NCBI GenBank assembly: GCA_052148715.1
Contig: JBKQHQ010000244.1
Span: 62,001-126,000 of the forward strand
Reading direction: 5' to 3'
DNA from: JBKQHQ01 sp052148715
Lineage (GTDB): Bacteria > Pseudomonadota > Alphaproteobacteria > Rhizobiales > Xanthobacteraceae
DNA: 64,000 nucleotides
This document shows positions 54,753 to 64,000 of the stretch, in pieces; positions within the stretch are counted from its first letter, which is position 1; each line of letters begins with the position of its first letter. The position numbers and the translations under genes were made by a program. Below the pieces are notes generated by a model. The model saw only the letters and a program-made list of their open reading frames with translations. It did not search any database and was not told where the DNA came from.

Positions 54753-56228
54753 TCATCCGCCGATCGCGGCCCGCAGCTGCGGCTCGTCGAGGCCAACGCC
54801 GCGGTCCAGGCGCGCCGCGATCCGGCCTTGACGTACCGCGAGCACGCTGTCGCACAAATGGGTGAGCTCGCCGAGATCGCTCGAGCTTATCAGCGCGCCG
54901 CCGCCGCGCCGGATGAAATCACGCACGAGCGCATGGATCTGCGCTTTCGCGCCGACGTCGATCCCCTGCGTCGGTTCGAGCAGGAGCAGCACGGCCACCC
55001 GTCGCGCCAGCCATTTCGCCAAGATCACCTTCTGCTGGTTGCCGCCGGACAGTGCACTCACTTTGAGCTCGGGCCTTCGTGGGCGGACGTCGAGCAAGTC
55101 CATGAGGTCGCGCACCATGCGATCGCCGGCGGTGCGGTCGAAGCATCCGGCGCGCGTCAGCAGGTCGAGACTCGGCAACAAGATATTATCGTGCACCGAT
55201 TGGTTCATGACGAGGCCCAGCGCCCGCTCGCCGGGCACGAAGCCGATGCCGGCGCGGATCGCTGCCGCCGGATCGGCCAAGCGCCGCGCCCGGCCCTTGA
55301 TCGTAACGACATGAGGCTCGTCGGCCGCACCGAACAAGGCGCGCAGCATCGGTTCGGTGCCGCTGCCGAGTAGGCCCGCGAGCCCTAAAATTTCACCTGA
55401 GCGTAGGCGGATTGCATCCCCGGCATTGGTTCGGGGACCTTCGAGCAATACCTCCCGGGGCTCCGCCGCGGCGGGCGAAAAGTCTTCGGGGCTCTGTCCG
55501 GTCATGGCAGCGATCAGATCGCCGACCGCGAACGCTCCGCGCCTGGCCACCGCGGTGACGCGGCCATCGCGCATGATGGTGCAACGGTCGGCCAGCGCCA
55601 CCACCTCGTCGAGCTGATGCGAGATGTAGACGATCGCCGTGCCAAGCGCCTTCATCCGTTCGAGCACGGCGAACAATCTCGCAATCTCGCGCTTCTCCAG
55701 CGCGGCGGTCGGCTCGTCAAGTACGAAGATGCGGCAGCGTCGGTGCAAGGCCTTGGCAATGGCGACAAGCTGGCGCTCGGCGAAGCTCAACCGTCCGACC
55801 CGCAGATTTACATCCGGGGTGTAGTCGAGCTGCGCGAGGACCGCGCGTGCCTCGTCCCGCATCCGCGCACGGTCAACGGTCGGCAGGAATCCGATCAGGC
55901 GCCGAACCGGAAGATCGCCCAACGCGATGTTCTCGGCGATCGACAGGGCCGGCACCAGCCGCAGCTCCTGCGGGATGGTGACGATGCCGGCCGCGATCGC
56001 ATCGCGTGGGCTTGCGAACCGGCGAGGCCAGCCGTCGATGCGGATTTCGCCGCGATCCGGATGATGCACCCCGCCGAGGATTTTGATCAACGTCGACTTG
56101 CCGGCACCGTTCTCGCCGACGATGGCGTGGATCTCGCCGTAGTCGACATCGAAGTCGACGCCGTCGAGCGCCGTGGTCGAGCCGAATTTTTTGGTGACGC
56201 CACTGACGCTCGCCGCCTTGCCGGTCAT
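54753..56228 (-). CDS. ribose-type (CUT2) ABC transporter ATP-binding protein (two NBDs)
   Basis: 491 residues with two fused ATPase domains as in RbsA. NBD1 is complete: Walker A GENGAGKST, signature LSFAERQLVAIAKAL, Walker B IFVLDEPTAAL, switch ISHQL. NBD2 has a degenerate Walker A (GLLGSGTEPM), signature LSGGNQQKVILAKWL and LLLEPTQGIDVG with Leu in place of the Walker B Asp; the catalytic Glu is kept. Degeneracy in NBD2 Walker A is normal for this family. 85 bp after the monooxygenase fusion gene. Confidence 0.93.
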   Translation of the reverse strand: MTGKAASVSGVTKKFGSTTALDGVDFDVDYGEIHAIVGENGAGKSTLIKILGGVHHPDRGEIRIDGWPRRFASPRDAIAAGIVTIPQELRLVPALSIAENIALGDLPVRRLIGFLPTVDRARMRDEARAVLAQLDYTPDVNLRVGRLSFAERQLVAIAKALHRRCRIFVLDEPTAALEKREIARLFAVLERMKALGTAIVYISHQLDEVVALADRCTIMRDGRVTAVARRGAFAVGDLIAAMTGQSPEDFSPAAAEPREVLLEGPRTNAGDAIRLRSGEILGLAGLLGSGTEPMLRALFGAADEPHVVTIKGRARRLADPAAAIRAGIGFVPGERALGLVMNQSVHDNILLPSLDLLTRAGCFDRTAGDRMVRDLMDLLDVRPRRPELKVSALSGGNQQKVILAKWLARRVAVLLLLEPTQGIDVGAKAQIHALVRDFIRRGGGALISSSDLGELTHLCDSVLAVRQGRIAARLDRGVGLDEPQLRAAIGG

Positions 56229-56313
56229 GCGCTCGCTCGGATTGCGTGATGGTCAGTGTGGGACGTAGGCGGCGTGCGCTTGCTGCATCTGGTTTCTCCT
56301 CGCGGCCCGCGGG

Positions 56314-58659
56314 CTATTCCGCCGCCTGCTTCCAGGACTGGCGGTGCGTCTTCGGCTTGGTCTTGCGGCGCAGCTCGATCAGCTCCTCGCGGTCGCGGCG
56401 GCTGTTGCGGAAAATCTGCTCCTTGCCCGCGAGATATTGAGGCGGACAGTGGATCGAGGGCACGTCGTACCAGGCGGCCGCGCGCATGGTGAAGGCCGGA
56501 TCGGCCAGATGCGGGCGGGCAAGCGCGACGAGGTCGGCGCGGCCGGCGGCAACGATCGTGTTCACCTGATCGGCCGTGGTGATATTTCCGACGCACATCG
56601 TGGCGAGCCCACCCTCGTTGCGGATCTGATCGGAGAACGGCGTCTGGAACATGCGCCCGTAAATCGGTTGCGCATTGGCGACCGTCTGACCGGTCGATAC
56701 GTCGATCAGATCGCAGCCGGCGTCAGCGAACATTTCCGCCACCTTAACCGCGTCATCGCCGGTAAGCCCGCCTTCCGCCCAGTCGGTCGCGGAGATGCGT
56801 ACCGACATCGGCTTCTCGTCAGGCCAAGCGGCGCGCATGGCGCGAAAAACCTCGAGCGGGAAGCGCATGCGGTTCTCAAGCGAGCCGCCGTATTGGTCGG
56901 TGCGCACATTGGTCAGAGGTGAGATGAAGCTCGCCAGCAGATAGCCATGCGCTGCGTGCATCTCGACCATGTCGAAACCGGCGCGCAGCGTGCGCTTGGT
57001 AGCGGCGACGAAATCCGCGACGATTTTGTCCATCTCAGTGCGCGTCAGCTCGCGCGGAACTTGGCTGTGCGGGAAGTAGGGGAGGGGCGAAGCCGAGACG
57101 ATCGGCCAAGAACCTTGCTCGAGCGGCTCGTCGAGGCCATCCCACATCAGCTTGGTCGCGCCCTTGCGGCCGGCATGGCCGAGCTGCATGCAGATTTTCC
57201 CCGCCGAATTGGCGTGCACGAAATCGACAATGCGCTTCCACGCGGCCTCCTGGGCGTCGTTGTAGAGGCCGGTGCAGCCGGGCGAGATCCTGGCCTCCGC
57301 CGACACGTCGGTCATCTCGCTGAACACGAGGCCGGCGCCGCCGACGGCGCGGCTGCCCAGATGCACGAGGTGCCAGTCATTGGGCATGCCGTCGACAGCG
57401 GAGTATTGGCACATCGGCGAGACCACGACGCGGTTATGCAGCGTCATGCCGCGCAGACGGAACGGCTGAAACATCGGCACGGCCGGATGCGCGAGATCGA
57501 CCTCAAACCCTTGCGCGCGCACCTCGCGGGCGACGACCTGATCAAGCTCGGCGACGAATTCGGGCGCGCGAAGCAACAGGTTCTCATAGGTGATAGCCTT
57601 GGCGCGAGTCATCAGGCCGAAGGCGAAGCGAGTCGGATGCATCGGCCAGAACCGCTGCATGTGCTCGAACCAAACGAGCGACACGTCGGCCGAATGCTGG
57701 GTCTTCTCGACCTCGTCGCGCCGCTGCGATTCGAAGTGTGTGAGCGCCGAGGCGACATCGCGGCCGCCGGTCTCGCGGAAGGCCTGGTAGAGCGCGATCG
57801 CGTCCTCCATGGCGAGCTTGGTGCCGGAGCCGATCGACCAGTGCGCGGTCGCCTTGGCGTCGCCGAGGATCACGATGTTCTCGTGTGTCCAGCGCGCGCA
57901 GCGGATGGTCGGAAAATTGCGCCAGAGCGAGCGGTTGGTGATCAGCTTGTGGCCCTGAAGCTCCTCGGCAAAAACTTTTTCCAAGAACCGTGCAGAACCT
58001 GCTTCGTCGAGCTTGTCGAGACCCGCGCGCGCAAAAGTTTGCGGGTCGGTCTCCATGACCCAGGTCGAGCGGCCCGCCTCGTACTGATAGCAATGGGCGA
58101 TGAAGATGCCGTGCTCGGTCTCGCGGAAGAAGAACGTAAAGGCGTCGAACGGACGGGTCGAGCCCATCCAGGAGAACTTGTTGGGCCGCAGATCGATCGT
58201 CGGCCGGAACGCATCGGCAAACGTCTCACGCATGCGCGAGTTGACGCCGTCGGCGCCGACGACGAGATCGGCTTCGGAGCGGATCGCATCGAGATCGGTG
58301 ATTTCGGTGTTGAAGCGCAGCTCTACGCCGAGCGCGCGGGCGCGGTCGTGCAGGAGTTTTAGGAGCGTCGTGCGGGCGCAGCCACAGAACCCGTTGCCGC
58401 CGATGCGGTGCCGGGTGCCCTTGAAATGGATTTCGATGTCGTCCCAGTAGGCGAAGTTCTCGATGATCGCCTGATAGCTTTCGCGGTCGTAGGTCTCAAA
58501 GGTCTCGAGCGTCTCATCGGAGAAGACGACGCCGAAGCCGAAGGTGTCATCGGGCTGGTTGCGCTCGAATACCGTGATGCGCGTCTGCGGCCACGCCTTC
58601 TTCATCAGAATCGAAAAATAGAGACCGGCCGGCCCACCGCCGATGACGTGAACCTTCAT
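56314..58659 (-). CDS. bifunctional salicylyl-CoA 5-hydroxylase / oxidoreductase (2-aminobenzoyl-CoA monooxygenase/reductase type)
   Basis: 781 residues, a fusion. Residues 1-~375: FAD aromatic hydroxylase with [15 protein letters not shown] (GxGxxG), [16 protein letters not shown] (DG motif) and [30 protein letters not shown] (GD motif). Residues ~395-765: old-yellow-enzyme domain with [37 protein letters not shown] and YGGSLENR. This matches the 2-aminobenzoyl-CoA monooxygenase/reductase of Azoarcus evansii and proteins annotated as salicylyl-CoA 5-hydroxylase fusions: O2- and NADH-dependent hydroxylation then hydride reduction of the CoA-bound ring. GGAGG precedes ATG 58659. First gene of the leftward operon. 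Confidence 0.9.
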   Translation of the reverse strand: MKVHVIGGGPAGLYFSILMKKAWPQTRITVFERNQPDDTFGFGVVFSDETLETFETYDRESYQAIIENFAYWDDIEIHFKGTRHRIGGNGFCGCARTTLLKLLHDRARALGVELRFNTEITDLDAIRSEADLVVGADGVNSRMRETFADAFRPTIDLRPNKFSWMGSTRPFDAFTFFFRETEHGIFIAHCYQYEAGRSTWVMETDPQTFARAGLDKLDEAGSARFLEKVFAEELQGHKLITNRSLWRNFPTIRCARWTHENIVILGDAKATAHWSIGSGTKLAMEDAIALYQAFRETGGRDVASALTHFESQRRDEVEKTQHSADVSLVWFEHMQRFWPMHPTRFAFGLMTRAKAITYENLLLRAPEFVAELDQVVAREVRAQGFEVDLAHPAVPMFQPFRLRGMTLHNRVVVSPMCQYSAVDGMPNDWHLVHLGSRAVGGAGLVFSEMTDVSAEARISPGCTGLYNDAQEAAWKRIVDFVHANSAGKICMQLGHAGRKGATKLMWDGLDEPLEQGSWPIVSASPLPYFPHSQVPRELTRTEMDKIVADFVAATKRTLRAGFDMVEMHAAHGYLLASFISPLTNVRTDQYGGSLENRMRFPLEVFRAMRAAWPDEKPMSVRISATDWAEGGLTGDDAVKVAEMFADAGCDLIDVSTGQTVANAQPIYGRMFQTPFSDQIRNEGGLATMCVGNITTADQVNTIVAAGRADLVALARPHLADPAFTMRAAAWYDVPSIHCPPQYLAGKEQIFRNSRRDREELIELRRKTKPKTHRQSWKQAAE

Positions 58660-58726
58660 GGTGCCTCCATGAGCGACGAGCCGACCGAAGCACGCTTCGC
58701 GTCGCGGCCTCGGTCATGCAACTTAG

Positions 58727-58796
58727 TTTAAGCTTAAAATATCTCCGCGGCAACACGAAAATGCTTGAACGCAAGAATTTGAAGCTTAAAATATTT
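58727..58796. promoter_or_regulatory. pair of MarR-type operator-like repeats between divergent operons
   Basis: AAGCTTAAAATAT occurs at 58730-58742 and again at 58782-58794, inside palindromes TTTAAGCTTAAA (58727-58738) and TTTGAAGCTTAAA (58778-58790). The centres are 52 bp apart, five helical turns, so both face the same side of the DNA. They lie in the 210-bp gap between the starts of the two operons; a marR gene is the second gene rightward. Confidence 0.65.
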
Positions 58797-58869
58797 AGCC
58801 AATGGCGGCTGCCCAACGGCCCTTGGCCGAGGAGGGCGAGCCCGTTGGCGAATTGGCAGAACGTATCCC

Positions 58870-59631
58870 ATGGCGCGTCTCGACGGACAACATGCGGCGG
58901 TAACCGGCGGTGGGCGGGGCATCGGTCGCGCCGTCGCGGCGGCCCTGACCGACGCGGGCGCCCGGGTGACCGTGCTGGGGCGCCATGAGCAAAGCCTCGC
59001 CGAGGCGGTCGCGGCAGGCCATGCGCAGGCCTATCGCGTCGCCGATGTCACCGACGAGGGCGCGATGCGCGCCGCGCTCGGCACGGCCGCGGCGGAGCGC
59101 GGGCCGATCGACATTCTGGTGGCGAATGCCGGAGGGGCTGACGCCGCTCCGTTTGGGAAAACGACGCCGGATCAGTTCCGCCGTTTGTTCGAGCTCAATG
59201 TGGTGGGAATCGTCCACGCGGCGCAAGCGGTGCTGAGCGGCATGGTCGAGCGCGGCTTCGGCCGCATCATCGCCATGGCCTCGACGGCCGGGCTCAAGGG
59301 CTACGGCTACGTCTCGGCCTATTGCGTGGCGAAGCATGCGGCAGTCGGATTGGTGCGCGCGCTTGCGCTCGAGACAGCGCGTACCGGCGTGACCGTCAAT
59401 GCGGTCTGTCCGGGTTATACAGACACCGATCTGATGCGAGAGAGCCTGGAGCGGATTTCAGCGAAAACCGGCCGCTCCCACGAAGAGGCGCTGGCGGCGC
59501 TGCTGCAGCAATCGCCGCTCGGGCGCTTGGTGAAGCCCGACGAGGTCGCGGCCGCGGTTCTGTTCCTCTGCTCCAAGGAGGCCGCCGCGATCAGCGGGAC
59601 GACGATCGCCATTGCGGGTGGGGAGGTTTAG
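58870..59631 (+). CDS. short-chain dehydrogenase/reductase (3-hydroxyacyl-CoA dehydrogenase-like)
   Basis: 253 residues. TGGGRGIGRAVAAAL (NAD(P) glycine motif, ~13-27), NAGG at ~86-89, catalytic Ser in IAMASTAGLKGYGYVSAY and the Tyr-x3-Lys as YCVAK, then VCPGYTDTDLM and C-terminal GTTIAIAGGEV. Likely oxidises the 3-hydroxyacyl-CoA intermediate produced by the enoyl-CoA hydratase two genes on. No clear Shine-Dalgarno before ATG 58870. First gene of the rightward operon. Confidence 0.9.
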   Translation: MARLDGQHAAVTGGGRGIGRAVAAALTDAGARVTVLGRHEQSLAEAVAAGHAQAYRVADVTDEGAMRAALGTAAAERGPIDILVANAGGADAAPFGKTTPDQFRRLFELNVVGIVHAAQAVLSGMVERGFGRIIAMASTAGLKGYGYVSAYCVAKHAAVGLVRALALETARTGVTVNAVCPGYTDTDLMRESLERISAKTGRSHEEALAALLQQSPLGRLVKPDEVAAAVLFLCSKEAAAISGTTIAIAGGEV

Positions 59632-59633
59632 GG

Positions 59634-60158
59634 GTGGACAACACAACAAGCACGGCACTCGACGCGGAGACGAAAGTCACCGAGCGGCCGGGAGATCACG
59701 AAGCGGAGCTGCGGCTTTGGTTGCGGCTGTTGACCTGCACGACGCTGATCGAGGGCGAGCTGCGCCGACGCCTGCGCAACAGCTTTGACGTCACGCTGCC
59801 GCGGTTCGACCTGATGGCGCAGCTCGACAAGACTCCGAGCGGCATGACGCTCGGCGAATTGTCGAAGCGGATGATGGTGTCGAACGGCAATATCACTGGG
59901 CTCGTGGAACGGCTGGTGGCGCAAGGCTTGCTCGATCGGCGCGCGTCGCCGAGCGACCGCCGTGTCCAGCTCGTGAGCTTGACGGCGGAGGGCAGGCGCA
60001 CGTTTCGCACGATGGCGCGGGCCAATGCCGACTGGGTCTCCGAGCTGTTTGCCGATCTGGGCCCGCCGGATATCGAGCTGCTGATGGGCCTCTTGGCCAA
60101 GACCAAACAATCGGCGCGCCGGGCGAGCGCGCGCGGAGAGGGCAATGAGCGCCGCTAA
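59634..60158 (+). CDS. MarR-family transcriptional regulator
   Basis: 174 residues from GTG 59634, two bases after the SDR stop, with GGGGAGG nine bases upstream. Winged helix: [62 protein letters not shown], with DRR wing typical of MarR. In aromatic-CoA clusters such regulators (BadR, CouR, HcaR types) are repressors released by an aryl-CoA. Likely binds the repeats at 58727-58796 and controls both divergent operons. Confidence 0.92.
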   Translation: MDNTTSTALDAETKVTERPGDHEAELRLWLRLLTCTTLIEGELRRRLRNSFDVTLPRFDLMAQLDKTPSGMTLGELSKRMMVSNGNITGLVERLVAQGLLDRRASPSDRRVQLVSLTAEGRRTFRTMARANADWVSELFADLGPPDIELLMGLLAKTKQSARRASARGEGNERR

Positions 60159-60978
60159 TCCGGTCTCGCTTCCGCTTTTGGGCTACGCGGCCCGCCACGT
60201 GCGGTTCGCCGTTGCGGGCAAGGTCGCAACGCTGACCCTCGACCGGCCGGACAAGAAGAACCCGCTGACCTTCGAGAGCTACGCGGAGATCGTGGATCTT
60301 TTCCGCGCCGCTGCGAAGGACAAGGCCGTGAAGGCCGTCGTCGTCACCGGCGCCGGTGGTAATTTCTGCTCGGGCGGCGACGTCTTCGAGATCATCGGGC
60401 CGCTGGTCGAGATGGGCACCGCGGAGCTGCTCGACTTCACGCGGATGACCGGCGAGGTCGTCAAGGCGATGCGCGCATGTCCGCAGCCGATCGTTGCCGC
60501 GATCGACGGCGTCTGCGCCGGCGCCGGCGCAATCATCGCCATGGCGTCCGACATCCGCATTGGCACCGCGAAGGCCAAGGTCGCGTTTCTGTTCAATCGC
60601 GTCGGCCTTGCGGGCTGCGATATGGGCGCTTGCGCCATCCTGCCGCGCATCATCGGCGCTGGCCGCGCGGCCGAGCTTCTCTACACCGGCCGTGTGCTTG
60701 CCGGCGAGGAGGCGGAACGCTGGGGCTTCTTCAACCGCCTGGTCGAGCCGAACGCCGTTTTGCCGCGTGCGCAAGAGCTCGCCACCGAGCTTGCCTCCGG
60801 TCCGACCTTCGCCAACGCCATGACCAAGCGCATGCTCGACATGGAATGGGCGATGTCGGTCGAGACCGCGATCGAGGCCGAGGCTGTCGCGCAGGCCCTT
60901 TGCATGGAGACCGAAGATTTTGCCCGCGCGTTCCGGGCCTTTGCGGCCAAGCAGAAGCCCGTATTCGAGGGGAACTGA
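60145..60978 (+). CDS. enoyl-CoA hydratase/isomerase family protein
   Basis: 277 residues, crotonase fold. [23 protein letters not shown], oxyanion-hole blocks [19 protein letters not shown] and [29 protein letters not shown], and [25 protein letters not shown]. In the usual hydratase second-Glu position the sequence reads [12 protein letters not shown], so one acid may be substituted and the exact reaction (hydration, or ring hydrolysis of a cyclic beta-oxo acyl-CoA) is open. Overlaps the marR end by 14 bp; GGAGAGG precedes its ATG. Confidence 0.88.
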   Translation: MSAANPVSLPLLGYAARHVRFAVAGKVATLTLDRPDKKNPLTFESYAEIVDLFRAAAKDKAVKAVVVTGAGGNFCSGGDVFEIIGPLVEMGTAELLDFTRMTGEVVKAMRACPQPIVAAIDGVCAGAGAIIAMASDIRIGTAKAKVAFLFNRVGLAGCDMGACAILPRIIGAGRAAELLYTGRVLAGEEAERWGFFNRLVEPNAVLPRAQELATELASGPTFANAMTKRMLDMEWAMSVETAIEAEAVAQALCMETEDFARAFRAFAAKQKPVFEGN

Positions 60979-60981
60979 GCC

Positions 60982-62166
60982 GTGCTCGACGAGACGCTCG
61001 CGTGGCCCTTCTTCGAGCAAAGCCATCGCGTCTTCGCGCAAGATTTGGCGCGATGGGCCGACGCAACCTTGCCCACGCTGCCGCATGCCGATGTCGATGC
61101 CGCCTGCCGGGCGCGGGTCAAGGCGTTGGGCGAGGCCGGATTCCTCAAGGCGGTCGTGCCGGCGGAGTTCGGCGGCTTGCATCCTAATCTTGACGTGCGC
61201 ACGCTTTGCCTCGCCCGCGAGATTTTGGCCTTCCGCGACGGTCTTGCCGATTTCTCCTTTGCGATGCAGGGGCTCGGCACCGGCTCGATCACGCTGTTCG
61301 GGGGCGATGATCTGAAAAACCGTTACCTGCCGCGGGTGCGCGACGGCCACGCGATTGCCGCCTTCGCGCTGTCGGAGCCCGAGGCGGGCTCCGACGTGGC
61401 GGCGCTCGTCATGACGGCGAAGCCCGACGGTAACGCCCACGTCCGCATCGACGGCACCAAGACGTGGATCTCCAACGGCGGCATTGCGGATCATTACATC
61501 GTCTTTGCCCGTACCGGCGAGGCGCCCGGCGCCAAGGGACTTTCAGCTTTCGTGGTTGATGCCGATGCGGCGGGACTGAGCGTGACCGAGCGCATCGAGG
61601 TGATCGCGCCGCATCCGCTCGCCACGCTGCGGTTCGAGGGCGTGCGCGTGCCGGTCTCACATCGCTTGGGCCAGCCCGGCGAGGGTTTCAAGGTGGCTAT
61701 GGCGACGCTCGACATTTTTCGCGCGACGGTCGGGGCTGCCGCGCTCGGCTTTGCCCGCCGAGCGCTCGCCGAGACGCTTGCCCGCGCGACGTCGCGCCAG
61801 CTCTTCGGGGCGCCGCTCGGCGAGCTGCAAATGACTCAAGGCGCCATCGCCGACAGCGCGACCGAGGTCGACGCCTCTGCGCTCCTCGTCTACCGCGCCG
61901 CCTGGACCAAGGACAAGGGCGCGGCGCGCGTTACCCGCGAAGCCGCCATGGCCAAAATGTTCGCGACCGAAGCGGCGCAGCACGTGATCGATCGGGCCGT
62001 GCAAATCCACGGCGGCCATGGTGTCACCAAGGGCGTCAAGGTTGAAGAGCTTTATCGCGAGATCCGGGCGCTGCGCATCTACGAGGGGGCGACCGAGGTA
62101 CAGAAGATCGTGATTGCCCGCGAGGCGCTCAAGCCGCCGGTAAAGCCGGCCCTCGCGGCGGAGTAA
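60982..62166 (+). CDS. acyl-CoA dehydrogenase
   Basis: 394 residues from GTG 60982, GAGGGG upstream. FAD/acyl-CoA fold: [15 protein letters not shown] (FAD contact), [42 protein letters not shown], and [42 protein letters not shown], with the catalytic Glu in YEGATE. Oxidises an alicyclic or short acyl-CoA in the ring-degradation pathway and passes electrons to ETF. Confidence 0.93.
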   Translation: MLDETLAWPFFEQSHRVFAQDLARWADATLPTLPHADVDAACRARVKALGEAGFLKAVVPAEFGGLHPNLDVRTLCLAREILAFRDGLADFSFAMQGLGTGSITLFGGDDLKNRYLPRVRDGHAIAAFALSEPEAGSDVAALVMTAKPDGNAHVRIDGTKTWISNGGIADHYIVFARTGEAPGAKGLSAFVVDADAAGLSVTERIEVIAPHPLATLRFEGVRVPVSHRLGQPGEGFKVAMATLDIFRATVGAAALGFARRALAETLARATSRQLFGAPLGELQMTQGAIADSATEVDASALLVYRAAWTKDKGAARVTREAAMAKMFATEAAQHVIDRAVQIHGGHGVTKGVKVEELYREIRALRIYEGATEVQKIVIAREALKPPVKPALAAE

Positions 62167-62181
62167 ATAAGGAGCGCAATC

Positions 62182-63828
62182 ATGCCGATGACGGCGCATG
62201 TGGACCTTTTTGCGCGCGATAACCTGCCGCCGCGCTCGGAATGGCCGCAGTTCAAATTCGACCTTCCCGAGCTGCGGTATCCGAATTTCCTCAACTGCGT
62301 GACCGAGTTGCTCGATCGCTGGGTCGAGAGAGGGGAGGGCCATCGCACCTGCCTCATCTCGAGCGAAGAAACGCTGAGCTATGCCGAGACCGCCGCGCGA
62401 GTGAATCGGATCGCCAATGCGCTGACGCGCGATTTGGGGCTCGTGCCCGGCAATCGGGTGTTGCTGCGCGGCTTCAACAATCCGATGATGGTTTGCGCCT
62501 ATCTGGCGGTGATGAAGGCGGGCGGGATCGTGGTCGCGACCATGCCGCTGCTGCGCGCCAAGGAAATCGCCTATCCGATCGCCAAGGCCAAGATCAGCCT
62601 CGCGCTCTGTGATCATCGCCTCGCCGACGAGATGGAGAAGGCGCGCGCGCTCGCGCCCGATCTCAAGCGCGTCGTCTACTGGGGCCGCGGAGCGCCGGGC
62701 GGTCTCGAGGAGCTCATGGCGAAGCCGGCTTATGACAGCTTCACGGCCTGCGACACGGCCGCCGAGGACATCTGCTTGATCGGCTTCACGTCGGGCTCGA
62801 CCGGCGAGCCCAAAGGCACCATGCACTTCCACCGGGACATCCTGGCGACCTGCGACAGCTATGGCCGGCACGTCCTGCGCGCGCGCGGCGATGACCGCTT
62901 CATCGGCTCGCCGCCGCTCGCTTTCACCTTTGGCCTCGGCGGCTTGGTTCTGTTCCCGCTGCGGGTCGGCGCCGCCACCATCTTGGTCGAAAGGGCGGCG
63001 CCCGCCGACCTGCTCGCCAGCATCGTGCGCCACCACGCCACGATCTGCTTCACTTCGCCGACGGCCTACCGCGCCATGCTGCCGAAAGTCGCCGAGCACG
63101 ACATTGCGTCGCTGCGCATGTGTGTTTCGGCCGGCGAGGCGCTGCCGAAGGCCACCTTCGAGGCCTGGCTCGCCGCCACCGGCATAAAAATCCTCGACGG
63201 CATCGGCGCGACCGAGATGCTGCACATCTTCATCGGCTCGCCCGAGGAAACGGTCCGTCCCGGTGCCACCGGCAAGCCGGTCCCCGGCTACGAGGCCAAG
63301 ATCGTGGACGAAGAGGGGCGCGACCTGCCGCCCGGCACGGTCGGCCATCTCGCGGTGCGCGGGCCGACCGGCTGCCGTTATCTCGCCGATCCGCGTCAGC
63401 GGGTCTATGTGCGCGACGGCTGGAATATCACCGGCGACACCTATGTGATGGATGGCGACGGGTATTTCTGGTACCAAGCGCGCTCCGACGACATGATCGT
63501 CTCCTCCGGCTACAATATCGGCGGGCCGGAAGTCGAAGCGGCCCTGCTGACCCACCCGGCCGTGGCGGAATGCGGCGTGGTGGGGGTGCCTGACGAGGAG
63601 CGTGGTCAGATCGTGAAAGCCTATATCGTGCTGCACCCGGGTTATAACGGGGACCCGGCTTTAACGTTGACTTTGCAGGACTACGTCAAGGCGACCATTG
63701 CGCCCTACAAATATCCACGCGCAATCGAGTACGTGCCGGTGCTGCCGCGTACGCAGACCGGCAAGCTGCAACGTTTCGAGCTGCGCCGCGTCGCGGCCGA
63801 AAGCGCGAGCCAGAAACTCGCGTCCTGA
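62182..63828 (+). CDS. benzoate-CoA ligase family protein (probable 2-aminobenzoate/salicylate-CoA ligase)
   Basis: 548 residues, ANL superfamily. P-loop GFTSGSTGEPKGTMHFHRD, LDGIGATEMLHIFIG (A5 motif), VRDGWNITGDTYVMDGDGYFWYQARSDDMIVSSGYNIGGPEVEAAL and the C-terminal catalytic Lys in LPRTQTGKLQR. The LPPRSEWPQFKFDLPELRYPNFLNCVTELLD start is typical of benzoate/2-aminobenzoate-CoA ligases. Activates the aromatic acid to its CoA thioester with ATP, the entry step of the pathway. AAGGAG precedes ATG 62182. Confidence 0.9.
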   Translation: MPMTAHVDLFARDNLPPRSEWPQFKFDLPELRYPNFLNCVTELLDRWVERGEGHRTCLISSEETLSYAETAARVNRIANALTRDLGLVPGNRVLLRGFNNPMMVCAYLAVMKAGGIVVATMPLLRAKEIAYPIAKAKISLALCDHRLADEMEKARALAPDLKRVVYWGRGAPGGLEELMAKPAYDSFTACDTAAEDICLIGFTSGSTGEPKGTMHFHRDILATCDSYGRHVLRARGDDRFIGSPPLAFTFGLGGLVLFPLRVGAATILVERAAPADLLASIVRHHATICFTSPTAYRAMLPKVAEHDIASLRMCVSAGEALPKATFEAWLAATGIKILDGIGATEMLHIFIGSPEETVRPGATGKPVPGYEAKIVDEEGRDLPPGTVGHLAVRGPTGCRYLADPRQRVYVRDGWNITGDTYVMDGDGYFWYQARSDDMIVSSGYNIGGPEVEAALLTHPAVAECGVVGVPDEERGQIVKAYIVLHPGYNGDPALTLTLQDYVKATIAPYKYPRAIEYVPVLPRTQTGKLQRFELRRVAAESASQKLAS

Positions 63829-63831
63829 GGC

Positions 63832-63870
63832 ATTTTCCGGCAAACTGCGTACCGGATTTCGTCGTACAAC
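63832..63870 (+). repeat. short intergenic palindromic-element fragment
   Basis: GCATTTTCCGG directly after the ligase stop is the reverse complement of CCGGAAAATGC at 44821-44831, which likewise directly follows a stop codon in its own gene's orientation. It continues CAAACTGCGTACCGG, resembling dispersed elements of alphaproteobacterial genomes. Fragment only. Confidence 0.35.
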
Positions 63871-63886
63871 CGAGGAACGACCGGAT

Positions 63887-64000
63887 ATGACTCCGTCGAA
63901 GCCCGTACCGCTCACCGATCTTGCCGACGACAGCGAGGAATTGCCGCGGCCGCTGCTTCCGCGCGGTTGGCCGCGCCCGAGCGGGTACGCCAACGGCATG
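63887..64000 (+). CDS. RidA-family protein, N-terminal fragment (cut by window end)
   Basis: 38 codons remain open to the last base: MTPSKPVPLTDLADDSEELPRPLLPRGWPRPSGYANGM. The block LLPRGWPRPSGYANGM is the N-terminus of a RidA subgroup often encoded with 2-aminobenzoate/aromatic-CoA genes. The catalytic part is outside the window. It lies 58 bp after the ligase on the same strand. If active it could hydrolyse an enamine or imine formed from a 2-amino ring intermediate. Confidence 0.7.
   Translation, partial: MTPSKPVPLTDLADDSEELPRPLLPRGWPRPSGYANGM

Overview
This 64 kb window is GC-rich chromosomal DNA of an alphaproteobacterium, most likely of the order Hyphomicrobiales (Bradyrhizobium / Rhodopseudomonas / Xanthobacteraceae-like). 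The evidence is the betaine-lipid btaAB pair, a Rhizobium-etli-type asparaginase, a TAT-exported repeat protein and a small WRALAERRR-type protein of the kinds known from this order, methylmalonyl-CoA mutase with MeaB, aerobic aromatic-CoA catabolism and typical alphaproteobacterial intergenic palindromes. No rRNA, intact tRNA, CRISPR array, prophage or intact insertion sequence is visible. Both ends cut genes: an ABC ATPase on the left and a RidA-family gene on the right.

Layout. 0-12 kb: scattered housekeeping and accessory genes, namely a cyclase-family amidohydrolase, a cyclic-nucleotide-gated K+ channel, an MBL hydrolase, a secreted amidase-like protein, a second cyclic-nucleotide-binding membrane protein, a RidA homologue, an S10 carboxypeptidase, scoAB CoA-transferase and a PlsC-like acyltransferase. 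12-15 kb: an AT-richer patch with small genes, a GreA homologue lacking the catalytic acidic pair, an XRE regulator and a clpX without clpP beside it. 15.5-22.7 kb: a six-gene hyfBCEFGI-like operon for a membrane complex related to complex I and group 4 hydrogenases; its large subunit has lost the NiFe-binding cysteines while the small subunit keeps its Fe-S ligands (an Ehr-type complex). 22.7-24.7 kb: btaA-btaB (betaine lipid). 24.8-29.5 kb: livGFKHM branched-chain-type ABC importer with a terminator hairpin between livK and livH. 29.6-34.5 kb: small cytochrome c, an OYE-type reductase, a hybrid sensor kinase and an asparaginase.

34.5-44.6 kb is a minus-strand array: folP-folB-folK, then mutA-mutB (methylmalonyl-CoA mutase), a mntA-hepT toxin-antitoxin pair overlapping meaB, a small secreted protein, a pyroglutamyl-peptidase-like gene and a TAT-exported parallel-beta-helix protein. 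44.6-49 kb has small DUF proteins, an M20 peptidase and, on the minus strand at 48311-48529, a gene interrupted by one in-frame TGA exactly at the U of a SelW-type CxxU motif, followed by a hairpin that fits the bacterial SECIS rule: a probable selenoprotein W-like (Rdx) protein.

49-64 kb is a divergent aromatic-CoA catabolic locus. Leftward: a salicylyl-CoA 5-hydroxylase / 2-aminobenzoyl-CoA monooxygenase-reductase type fusion enzyme, a ribose-type (CUT2) ABC importer, a gentisate-1,2-dioxygenase-like cupin and a molybdenum hydroxylase large subunit. Rightward: an SDR, a MarR regulator, an enoyl-CoA hydratase, an acyl-CoA dehydrogenase, a benzoate/2-aminobenzoate-CoA ligase and a RidA-family gene cut by the window end. 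Two AAGCTTAAAATAT repeats exactly 52 bp apart lie between the divergent start codons and are likely MarR operators. Together these suggest uptake of an aromatic (possibly amino- or hydroxybenzoate) compound, CoA activation, oxygenase/reductase dearomatisation and beta-oxidation.
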